A stretch of DNA of 64,000 nt from Novakomyces olei (Eukaryota > Ascomycota > Novakomycetes > Novakomycetales > Novakomycetaceae). The stretch lies in NCBI GenBank assembly GCA_016906335.1, contig JADEYG010000005.1, positions 78,501 through 142,500 on the forward strand. The letters are read 5' to 3'. A model generated the notes under the pieces. The model searched no databases. It worked only from the letters and a program-made list of their open reading frames with translations, and was not told where the DNA came from. Position numbers and translations under genes: made by a program. The first letter of the stretch is position 1; each line of letters starts with the position of its first letter. Of this stretch, positions 42,311 to 51,337 are shown piece by piece.

Positions 42311-45300
42311 ATGGACGAGCTGCGAAAAGCGCTTGAAAACGGCCTCAATCGGACGTGTAACGATGCGTTAGTGCAGCGTGTAGTTTCGCTGTCGCATGCG
42401 CAAGCAGACTATACTGCCTTTGCGCGGATACTGTCGACCTTTGGCCGGTTCGATGAGGAGAAAGGCCGTTTGATTTACACGGCAGCGCGAGCGATTCCAA
42501 GCTCTGCCCAAGTTGCCTCCGCTGCGGCCGCGTTCGAGCCTGGAGAACGGTTACAGCAGGAGAGTCTTCCTTCTGTAGGAGGATTACTGGCAGCGCCAAA
42601 GTCGCGATTGCAGGCGAACGGATCAGGTGGGGAAAGGCCAAACAGACCCTCACTTTTGGGCCTCGACCGTTTGGCTCAGCAGAAGCGGCAGGAGCAAGCG
42701 CGGCAGCAGGATGGAGGCGCGCAGAGTGTAAAAGCAGTGGAACAAGAGTTAGAAACTGGCAGCGGCATTGGAGACAAGCGCCGTCGACTCGAACGAGACA
42801 AAGATCGATCCGAGTTTCGACGGCCGGCCTTGAGCAAAAGAGACCATGTCTCTCGGCAGAGAAGGCCAGAGACGCCCACTATGGGCTCTGGTCTGAGCCA
42901 AACAGCCCGGCAAAACTTGCAAGACTATTTGCAAAGGAGGGAGCAGCAAAAGAAACGGGTCGGTTCTGTTGTCTCTAATTCTGCTGTCTCTAATTCTGCT
43001 GTCTCTAATTCTGCTGTCTCTAATTCTGCTGTCTCTGTGTCGGGAAACGGCGCCGGTTCTGGCCGGCAGCAGAGCAGTTCTTTTGCTCCTGATTACGCCC
43101 GTACATCCTCCCGGCATTCAGGGCGGCAGGAGGAACGGGAGGGCAAACGGTCTATGGCTGCCCACGAATACACACGGCCCCCGTCGACTTTAATGGTTCA
43201 GCACGGAGCCGGCAGGCTCCGGCCTTCGCCGACGCCGACGCCGATACTCCCCGATCATGCGTGGGATGAGAGGGATGTAGAATACCCGGAACAAGACGTG
43301 GAACCCGTGGCGGATCGGCGAGAGTGGGAGGCAGAGCAGTCGCGACTGGACCGGGAGTGGTACATGTCGGACGAGTTGGGCCCGGGAATTTTTGGTGACG
43401 AGATTCATAACCCCTTTGCGAGCTATACTGCCTTTGATGCAGAGCAAGAGCAGCAGATGGCGGACAAGAAACGTGCTTCTTCAAGAGCAGAACTCCGTCA
43501 GGCAGAGCGTGTTAAGCAGACAGATCTATGGGAATCGCATCTAATGAACCGGACTGGTGTTGGAGCCCGTGATGCCATCAGGATGGAGGATTTGGATGCA
43601 GAGAGTGATGAGAATAGGGTGCATTTGCTAGTACATCAGCAAAGGCCGCCCTTTCTCGATGGTCAGCAGCTTTTCACGAAGCAGGTAGAACCAGTGTCGG
43701 CAGTTCGAGACCCGCAAAGCGATCTGGCCAAGATTTGTGCTCGCGGGTCGCGTGTAGTGAAAGAGCGGAGAGAGCAAAAAGAGAGGCAGGCAGCGGCAGC
43801 CAAAGCAGCTTCTGTGGCAGGAACTGCACTGGGAAATGTAATGGGGGTCAAAGACGAGGAGATGCTGGAGCAAGAGGCAGTACAGGGCAATGAGGAGGGA
43901 TCGGCACGGGCCAAAAACAGGTTTACCAACTTGGAGGGAAAAGAGACGGATTCGAAACAAGATGATAAAAGCGCCCAGTCAAGCTCAGCGTTTAGTCGGA
44001 CGAAATCGCTGCGAGAGCAAAGAGAATTCTTGCCAGCGTTTGCAGTTCGAGACCAGCTGCTCGATGTTATAAGGGACAATCAGGTAACGATCGTTATCGG
44101 CGAGACGGGTTCCGGCAAGACGACGCAGCTGACACAGTTCCTTTACGAAGATGGGTACGCACGGCACGGCTCTCTGATTGGCTGTACTCAGCCGAGACGC
44201 GTGGCGGCCATGTCTGTGGCCAAGCGGGTATCGGAAGAAATCGGGTGTCCGTTGGGCGGGGAAGTCGGGTACGCTATCCGCTTCGAGGACTGTACGAGCC
44301 CGGCGACGCGTATAAAATACATGACAGACGGTGTGCTCCTGAGAGAGTCATTGGTCCAGCAGAATCTGGAGCGGTACAGTGTGATTATTATGGACGAGGC
44401 GCATGAACGTGCACTAAACACTGATATTCTATTGGGTCTGTTAAAGCAGATACTCGCTCGGCGAATGGACATGAGGCTGATTGTAACATCGGCCACTATG
44501 AACGCAGACAGGTTTGCCCAGTTTTTTGGATCGGCGCCCACGTTTACCATCCCCGGGAGAACTTTTCCAGTGGACGTTTTGTTTAGCAAAAGCGTCTGTG
44601 AGGACTATGTGGACGCGGCCGTTCGGCAAGTACTGCAGATCCACTTGTCCGGTCCAGCCGGCGATATTCTAGTGTTTATGACGGGTCAGGAGGACATTGA
44701 AATGTGTGGAGAGATTGTACAAGAGCGGCTTGAGCAGCTGGACGACCCGCCAAAGCTGCTCGTTCTCCCAATTTATTCGCAAATGCCCTCAGACTTGCAG
44801 GCAAGAATCTTTGCTGCTGCTGAGCCGGGCGTACGTAAATGTGTAATTGCCACGAATATAGCGGAAACGTCACTCACAGTTGACGGGATAATGTACGTAG
44901 TTGACTGTGGCTTTTGTAAACTTAAAGTGTATAACCCTCGGGTGGGAATGGACGCTCTGCAGCTAACCCCAATCTCGCAGGCGAATGCCGGCCAAAGGTC
45001 GGGCCGGGCGGGAAGAACCGGAGCGGGTACGGCCTACCGGCTGTATACGGAATCTGCCTTTAGGAACGAGCTGTACGCCCAAACAATCCCGGAAATCCAG
45101 CGGACTAATCTGGCAAACACGGTGCTTCTACTCAAAACTCTGGGTGTCCAGGATCTGTTGCAGTTTGAGTTTATGGATCCGCCTCCGCAGGAGACAATGC
45201 TGGCCAGTTTGTATGATCTGTGGACGCTTGGGGCTATTGACAATGCCGGCAGACTGACCCGGCTGGGCCGGCAAATGTCTGCTTTCCCATTGTTCCCGTC

Positions 45301-46192
45301 AATGGCGAAGCTGATTATTGTCGCCCACGAGTTTGGGTGCAGTGAGGAGATGGCTACAATAGTGGCAATGCTCTCAGTCCCCAATGTATACTATCGCCCA
45401 GCGGAAAGGCAGGCAGAGGCGGATGCGCAGAGGGAAAAGCTGAGCGTCGCAGAGTCGGACCACCTCTCCCTGCTGTACACTTTTAATGTATGGAAGATGC
45501 ACGGGTACCGTGACCGTTGGGCAGCAGAGCATTTCCTGCAGCCGCGAGCACTACGCAGAGCTCGAGAAATTCGGCAACAGATTACCGATATTATGCGCAA
45601 AGCCGAGATGCTGCCCAGCTCTTGCGGACACGACTATGACGTCATTAGAAGGGTACTTTGTACAGGGTATTTTCACCAAGCAGCACGAGTGAAGGGTTTG
45701 GGCGAGTATGCGCATCTGCGCACGGGGGTCCCGTGCCATTTGCACCCAACATCGGCGCTTTACGGACTCGGGTTTCTGCCAGAGTACGTTATCTACCACG
45801 AACTGACCTACACCAGCCGCGAGTACATGTCCGTAGTGACGTCAGTGGACCCGCGGTGGCTGGCAGAGATGGGCAGTATGTACTACACCATCAGGGAAAA
45901 GGGGTCCGGCACGACTCGAGCCGCTCAGGATAAAGTGATTGCAATGGCAATGCAGAGAGATGCAGAGAAGGATAAAGGAGGTATTGAACAAGTGGAGATT
46001 GAACAAGTGGAGATTGAACAAGTGGGTCAGAAGGCCGATACCAGTGATGGCAGCAAGTCTTTCGGGGGTAAAGAGTCTAATGTTCCACGTGCCAAAAGCG
46101 CAATTATCAGGCCGGGACTTGATCGCGGTCGGGTGGGGAGTAGAACGCCACAGAGACGCGCTGAGACGCCGAGGCGAAGGTACGGAATTTGA
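42311..46192 (+). CDS. PRP16: DEAH-box pre-mRNA splicing helicase Prp16
   Basis: One exon, 1,293 residues. Prp16 remodels the spliceosome after the first catalytic step. The N-terminal roughly 560 residues are charged and low complexity. They include a 15-nt-encoded repeat (NSAVS, four copies, about 221-240). The helicase core is complete: GETGSGKTTQLTQ (about 596), TQPRRVAAMSVAKR, DEAH (about 695), SATM (about 727), and QRSGRAGR (about 895). Then follow the winged-helix/ratchet (HA2) domain and the C-terminal OB fold. The LREQREFLPAFAVRDQLL approach to the P-loop identifies Prp16 rather than Prp2, Prp22 or Prp43. The C-terminus has a second 15-nt repeat (EQVEI). The many introns in this window fit the need for a full splicing apparatus. 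Confidence 0.95.
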   Translation: MDELRKALENGLNRTCNDALVQRVVSLSHAQADYTAFARILSTFGRFDEEKGRLIYTAARAIPSSAQVASAAAAFEPGERLQQESLPSVGGLLAAPKSRLQANGSGGERPNRPSLLGLDRLAQQKRQEQARQQDGGAQSVKAVEQELETGSGIGDKRRRLERDKDRSEFRRPALSKRDHVSRQRRPETPTMGSGLSQTARQNLQDYLQRREQQKKRVGSVVSNSAVSNSAVSNSAVSNSAVSVSGNGAGSGRQQSSSFAPDYARTSSRHSGRQEEREGKRSMAAHEYTRPPSTLMVQHGAGRLRPSPTPTPILPDHAWDERDVEYPEQDVEPVADRREWEAEQSRLDREWYMSDELGPGIFGDEIHNPFASYTAFDAEQEQQMADKKRASSRAELRQAERVKQTDLWESHLMNRTGVGARDAIRMEDLDAESDENRVHLLVHQQRPPFLDGQQLFTKQVEPVSAVRDPQSDLAKICARGSRVVKERREQKERQAAAAKAASVAGTALGNVMGVKDEEMLEQEAVQGNEEGSARAKNRFTNLEGKETDSKQDDKSAQSSSAFSRTKSLREQREFLPAFAVRDQLLDVIRDNQVTIVIGETGSGKTTQLTQFLYEDGYARHGSLIGCTQPRRVAAMSVAKRVSEEIGCPLGGEVGYAIRFEDCTSPATRIKYMTDGVLLRESLVQQNLERYSVIIMDEAHERALNTDILLGLLKQILARRMDMRLIVTSATMNADRFAQFFGSAPTFTIPGRTFPVDVLFSKSVCEDYVDAAVRQVLQIHLSGPAGDILVFMTGQEDIEMCGEIVQERLEQLDDPPKLLVLPIYSQMPSDLQARIFAAAEPGVRKCVIATNIAETSLTVDGIMYVVDCGFCKLKVYNPRVGMDALQLTPISQANAGQRSGRAGRTGAGTAYRLYTESAFRNELYAQTIPEIQRTNLANTVLLLKTLGVQDLLQFEFMDPPPQETMLASLYDLWTLGAIDNAGRLTRLGRQMSAFPLFPSMAKLIIVAHEFGCSEEMATIVAMLSVPNVYYRPAERQAEADAQREKLSVAESDHLSLLYTFNVWKMHGYRDRWAAEHFLQPRALRRAREIRQQITDIMRKAEMLPSSCGHDYDVIRRVLCTGYFHQAARVKGLGEYAHLRTGVPCHLHPTSALYGLGFLPEYVIYHELTYTSREYMSVVTSVDPRWLAEMGSMYYTIREKGSGTTRAAQDKVIAMAMQRDAEKDKGGIEQVEIEQVEIEQVGQKADTSDGSKSFGGKESNVPRAKSAIIRPGLDRGRVGSRTPQRRAETPRRRYGI
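42971..43030 (+). repeat. 15-nt coding repeat in PRP16 N-terminus (4 copies)
   Basis: The unit GTCTCTAATTCTGCT occurs four times without a single change, with partial copies on both sides. It encodes NSAVS repeats in a disordered region. Confidence 0.9.
45983..46027 (+). repeat. 15-nt coding repeat in PRP16 C-terminus (3 copies)
   Basis: The unit ATTGAACAAGTGGAG occurs three times, the last with changes at its final two bases. It encodes IEQVE repeats just before the basic tail. Confidence 0.85.
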
Positions 46193-46666
46193 TTTGATTT
46201 GAGCAGGGGGGGAGGTATAGCACCAGAATTGTACAGATAAAGATCAAGGCCGAGTGGGTTTTGGCTATGAATTGCAGTTATTTTATTTTATTTGATTGCA
46301 GTTATTTTATATGATTGCAGTTATTTGATTTTATTTGACTCCAGTCATTTGATTTTATTTAATTGCAGTCATTTAATTTTATTTGACTGCAGTTATTGCT
46401 ACTCAAACGACTCGATGCGTACGGCTGAATGAAAAGCGCAAGTGAGCGAACTGTCCATGTTTTGTCTATATAATAAATTTACCCCATTTTGTGATCAAAC
46501 CGAATGGTTTATTCATGATGAGATAGATCTCGCATTAAGGCTTTGCCTTGTAATTAAAATAATACATTGCTTCTATATAATACATTACTTCTAAAGCTCT
46601 TACCAGAATACAACCCTTTTATCAGATGGGTAAGATATTTAAAACAATTTTCCTATTATTCAACTT
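46193..46666. other. Convergent intergenic region with ~22-nt degenerate repeats
   Basis: 474 bases between PRP16 and CDC73. Positions 46275-46400 hold about five degenerate copies of a unit like TTATTTTATTTGATTGCAG. It is probably part of the PRP16 3' flank. Confidence 0.6.
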
Positions 46667-48189
46667 TTAATTGTGCTTTGCAAAAGCCGGCCATAAAGGC
46701 CACTTGTTCTCCATCCAGCGCTCAATTTTGTCCCACACATAACTGGCGACCTCTCTGTCTGTGTGCCGCTTGTACCGCTCAATCCAAATTGGCTGCACGT
46801 TCCACTCTTTCGTTGCTGGATGAGGAGCATCGCCAACGTATTGTGTAAGAAAACCCTGGTAAGTGTGGAAGAGCTTTGCTGGATTGGATTCCCTGTATTC
46901 GCGAAACTGCCACGACTGGCCGGTAGTGAAAATGCATACGACTCGGTCCCTAGTCATTAGATCATATGATTCGGGTTAAAAGAAGGAGGCAAATAGAAAG
47001 ATTATGTATTCGATAAAAGTATCGTAAAAGCACTGTAAAAAAAACTTTGCACTATTAATAGAGAGCGTACCAGTAGTCAGGTTTGAAACGCTCGACACCT
47101 TCCACAACAACAAACCGCACTTCTCCACGACTAGCACTCGGCATTTTATGTGAAAAAGCGATAAATTCGGGTCCGTGTCCCCCGCCAGCTTGAGCCGCGG
47201 CCGTCTCTGGCGGCACAAAGACTCCCTCTGATAAAAAGGCTTTAATATTGTGCATAGTCAAAAGGGAGGATGCTGAAGGCGAGAGAATGATAATAGGATC
47301 CTTGTCTGGGATGTTAGCATGTGGCACAAAGAAATAAATTGATTGATAAAAATCGAATTGATTGATCAAATTTCAATTGATCAAATTTCAATTGATCAAA
47401 ATTTAATTGATCAATTTTGACCTGTAGTACAATCAAAATAGAACAATATAAATGAAACAATGTGACACGGTATGGCCAACAGCCAAAAACACAAATTGCG
47501 ATAAATACTAGGCAAATGTTATATCTCAGCCTTGTAAGTCCAAAAATAAAGCCAGTCGTACTTCTCCGTGATAATTTTTCAGGTGCCTTTTGCACTCGAC
47601 TGGTCTGTGCAGACCTGTGTGCTTGCAAGTACTCGTTGGCGTCCATTCGCACTGAAGCGAAATCTGTCGGTTTCAGTCCGCGAAGAACAGAGTTACGGTT
47701 CTGTAAAACTCGCTCGTTAGCTCGAATCTGACGAATGGCGCTGGACACGCCTGCTCGGGCCGATCGGCCCACTGATTCTTGCTGAGAATTCTGAGGCAAA
47801 TCGTTCACTACATGCTCGCTCGTGTCGGCCCCGCTGAGCCAAGCAATAAGGTCTGTTTTCTCCAAAAAAGTCAAATTTGTAGCCTGCTCAGTCTCACACT
47901 GCTCAATATATTCTGCCACACCAAGATCCCGGCACAGCCAAGCAAAGTAGACTGACTTCAAATCGAGCGGCTGCCGTTGCTGCTCCTCGTCCTGCTGCCT
48001 TTGGAACCGAGTTGGCTCTGCAAGCGCACAAACAGACCCAGAGCCTTTGCCATCCGGTATGAAAAGGTGCGTCGCGTCGCGTAAACGCGAAGCTCTTTCT
48101 TTAGGATCTGAGGATGATAACAAGTGTGGCTCGTTTCCACGAATGAGCGCTGCTCTAAGCGCGTTCAGCGCGTCTGGATCTGTACTCAT
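46667..48189 (-). CDS. CDC73: Cdc73/parafibromin, Paf1 complex subunit
   Basis: Exons 48189-47562, 47305-47071 and 46949-46667 give 381 residues. Cdc73 is a Paf1-complex subunit linking RNA polymerase II to histone modification and 3'-end formation in the nucleus. The N-terminal region reads LDLKSVYFAWLCRDLGVAEY, then FLEKTDLIAWLSG. The C-terminal Ras-like domain starts at KDPIIILSPSASSLLTMHNI and ends KIERWMENKWPLWPAFAKH. Splicing at 47071/46949 restores YWDRVVCIFTTGQSWQFREY. The ATG at 48189 opens MSTDPDALNALRAALIRGNE. Intron 1 (47561-47306, 256 nt) is long for this genome and contains a 15-nt repeat of palindromic TTGATCAA units. Two TAGGGTTAA boxes lie upstream. The protein is a little short for the family but both domains are complete. 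Confidence 0.93.
47360..47419 (-). repeat. 15-nt tandem repeat in CDC73 intron 1 (4 copies)
   Basis: The unit AATTGATCAAATTTC starts at 47360, 47375, 47390 and 47405, with a looser copy at 47341. Each unit contains the palindrome TTGATCAA. Confidence 0.85.
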
Positions 48190-49130
48190 TTCCGCAGTTT
48201 GTTCATAGTTTAGCGTCCCTCGACGCAATTTACTTTGCTTCCATCTAATGAGCTAGGGTTAATATTGTAAATAGAAATTTACTACATCATTAGGGTTAAC
48301 TGGTTTCCTATGTCGATACGAAAAGATTATCAGATGGACAGATATGGATGGATGACGAGGACGGCGTATTCCACGCACATTGTTTGCATGAGACAAGTCT
48401 TGTTTGAGGATTTTATTTTGTTTGGAACTGAGATTTATACTTTTGCTATAACGCCGATATTTCTTCAGCAGGTCGGATTGGTCAGGGAGTGCAATACCGG
48501 GCGGACAATGATAATGGAATAATACGTAAATTTTATTTGCAACCTTTTGCAAACCACAATATAGATACTCAGTGCGTACTCGTACGGGCTGCACGATAAA
48601 ATCGCTATTATTCAAATATTTATACCCTTAAAAGCCAGACCTCTTCCTGTTTAACATTTATCCTTAGCATTGCGATTGCCGTACATCCCGGTCAATCTCT
48701 AACCGTCCTTCAGTTGGAAACACTATACCCTAAACGAAATAAATATTTATTTTCCTGGACTCAGAGAATTTGGAAATAAATAAATAATATGAATGTAGCA
48801 TACATAATATGTCACCAAGCCCAAAGCTACACCTGACCTACCAACTCATAAAGCTCCAACGATAATCTCCCTAAGCCACAAGCCAATAAAACATCTTTAA
48901 TACACCAAAGCACCTCGTTTGATATACCTCTTCCCAAACGACAGGAAGACGCTCTAATGAGCTATAAAACAAAAGTGTATAAATATGTTCAAAAAAGAAA
49001 ATGTAAAAATAATATATAATAATGTAGATAATATAAAGAATAATATATTGTAAGTGGATCAATTTATCCGGCACTGTATATACACACACACATGTACAAC
49101 AATTTTAAGGCGCATAAAAAAACTGTACTC
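48190..49130. other. CDC73 promoter and aminotransferase 3' flank
   Basis: 941 bases. Two TAGGGTTAA boxes (48254-48262 and 48291-48299) lie 65 and 102 bases upstream of the CDC73 start. The rest is AT-rich with chance frames. Confidence 0.55.
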
Positions 49131-50862
49131 CTAAATGTCGTCAAAAAACTCGCGCACAACTTTTCCGAGTCGCTCAGCAGCTCGGCAAGTATCCTCGTCA
49201 GAAGCAGCAGCAAAAGTAAGGCGAAAATAATTGCCTTGTTGCTCGGCAATTTCTGGAATACTGGCAAAATACTTGCCCGGAACAACAAGTACATTATTTT
49301 CCACCATGCGATCAAATATTTCATCAATAAGCTCGAGCAACGGTCTCTGTCCGTAGTGCGCATGATTTTCAACGTTCACTCGTAACCATACAAACATGCC
49401 TCCATCAGGAATGACAAACGAGGCATACCTGTTGGGATTTTCATCTATAAAATCAACATTTATCCAGTCGCCAACCTGTTGCTGCGCAATAATGTTTTTC
49501 GTATTAAATTCCTTGTGTAGTAAAGACACAAGATAATTACGTCGCCGCTCGTACTCTGCTCGAATACCCTGCAGCCAAACAGTCCAGCCGGAAACTCCGT
49601 TAAACCCGTCATTGACCAAAGAATGAACAAGTGCTTGAGCAAAGCCACTGGGGCATTGAGTCTTGGCTTCAGTGAGACGAAGCAGTCTTTCAATAAACAG
49701 GGAATTGCCTGTTATCCACCCTAGTCGAGCTCCGGGAGCAATAATTTTGGAGAACGTATCCAAGCGTAGCACTCTACCATCCGTGTCATACTGTAAAAAT
49801 GAGCCCTGAAGGCTATTTAAGAAGTCAGAGTCATCTGCCCCGGATACAATGGCACCTGTAGTTTTGTTTTCATACGAATTAAATTGCAAAAAATAGTATG
49901 GATCATCTTCAATGATAATGACATCATAGCGCGAACAAATGTCATAAATTTCGCGTCGGCGCTGGCGTAACATAACCGTGCCACACGGGTTTTGGCCAAT
50001 GGGAACAGTGTAAAGCATGTGCGGTCGCCTTCCAGCTTTTGTCTCGTCCCAAGTGGAAAGAACGCGTTCCATATCAGTTGCAGATAAGCCCTGTTCGTCT
50101 AATGCGACAGGTACCACTGTGACGCCGAGCGGTTTTACGCTTTCCAATGCTGTAGGGTAAGAAAATTGCTCAACCAGAATAGAATCGCCCTTCGTAACTA
50201 AAGTATCCAAGACTTTAGAAAAGCCATCAGTATTTCCACTCGTGAGTAGCGTGTCCCATTGTGGACAAGCCGGGCGAAAAGCGAGTTCTGCGAAATCATG
50301 CACGAATTTGGCTGTAAATTAGTATTAACAAAATGGGGAAAAAATATAATAAAAAAAAGAGACTGATAAATAAATAAATAATTAATTAATCAATTAATTA
50401 ATTAAACCAACGTATCTGATCAATGCCTTATTAATACGCGTGTCGCATACCTAGCGGTGCCAATCCCGTGGCCTGACCGTACTGCAACGCGGTTGCGAGA
50501 TCGAGTTCGTTGTGACCATTTTTGGAATACTTGACAAGTTCAATGTGCCTTTCTTTCGGCGTATTTTTATCCAGCCCGTGAGGAGGTAAGACTTGGGCAC
50601 TCAGCTCGTTGAAAGGGAAATTTGCAGGATTAGGCGCACCACCGCCCAGCTAAGCGGAGAATTAATACGGCAAAAAACTTTGAAAACAAAAACAAAAAAA
50701 GAAAAAAGGCAAAAAAAAAAGCAAAAAAAATCTTACTTGAACCATTCCCGGGTGAAGCATATATTTATAGATGGCTTTGAGTGGTGACTCATTGCGCAAT
50801 CGCGCCGTTTCATTTAGGTGATGCGAAAGATCCATATTCAGGTGGTGATGACGACGGTTCAT
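49131..50862 (-). CDS. ARO8: Aromatic / 2-aminoadipate aminotransferase (Aro8-like, PLP fold type I)
   Basis: Exons 50862-50737, 50649-50451 and 50311-49131 give 501 residues. Aro8-type enzymes move amino groups between aromatic amino acids or 2-aminoadipate and 2-oxoglutarate, and take part in phenylalanine, tyrosine and lysine metabolism in the cytosol. The start reads ESPLKAIYKY, then LGGGAPNPANFPFNEL after the first splice. Lys297 in DTFSKIIAPGARLGW is the PLP-binding lysine. IPIGQNPCG-like YTVPIGQNPCGTVM and IIEDDPYYFLQF are family hallmarks. The C-terminus GNYFRLTFAAASDEDTCRAA holds the substrate-carboxylate arginine. Length is normal. The symbol is by family and does not separate Aro8 from a kynurenine or aminoadipate aminotransferase. 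Confidence 0.9.
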
Positions 50863-51064
50863 TGCTCGTGCTCCATTTGTAAGCCATGAGACTTATATGT
50901 AGTTTTGCCTGCAACATGGCTTGTGTATGAAGTAACTGATAAGATAGTAGCTCTAAATTGTATGTTACTGATTACTTGCCTATTATAACGGTGATAAGTA
51001 ATACTTTGGTTGCTTAATGCGCGCTAAATCATCGAGAATAATTCATTAGGTTTGAATTATTTGT

Positions 51065-51095
<31 letters not shown>

Positions 51096-51337
51096 TTCAT
51101 TCATTCATTTATTCATTCATTCATTCATTCATTCATTCATTCATTTCTTCATTCGTTTATATTTATACATATAATTTTGACTCTTAATTAGTTGTCCTTT
51201 TCTCAATTATATGGTTTTTTGTCTTTTCTAATTTTTCATTTCCATTTCATTTCTCTGTTTCGTCGTCTTTTTATTACACCTTTTCAATAACTAAAATCTA
51301 CATCAACGCTCACGCATTGTATAAGCTCAAGCCGCAC
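50863..51337. other. Aminotransferase promoter and 3' flank of the TPR gene, with microsatellite
   Basis: 475 bases. Positions 51062-51150 hold (TTTA)n followed by (TTCA)n tetranucleotide repeats, ending just before the TPR gene's 3' end. Confidence 0.65.
51062..51150. repeat. Tetranucleotide microsatellite (TTTA)n(TTCA)n
   Basis: About 9 TTTA units pass into about 11 TTCA units with one interruption. Confidence 0.9.
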
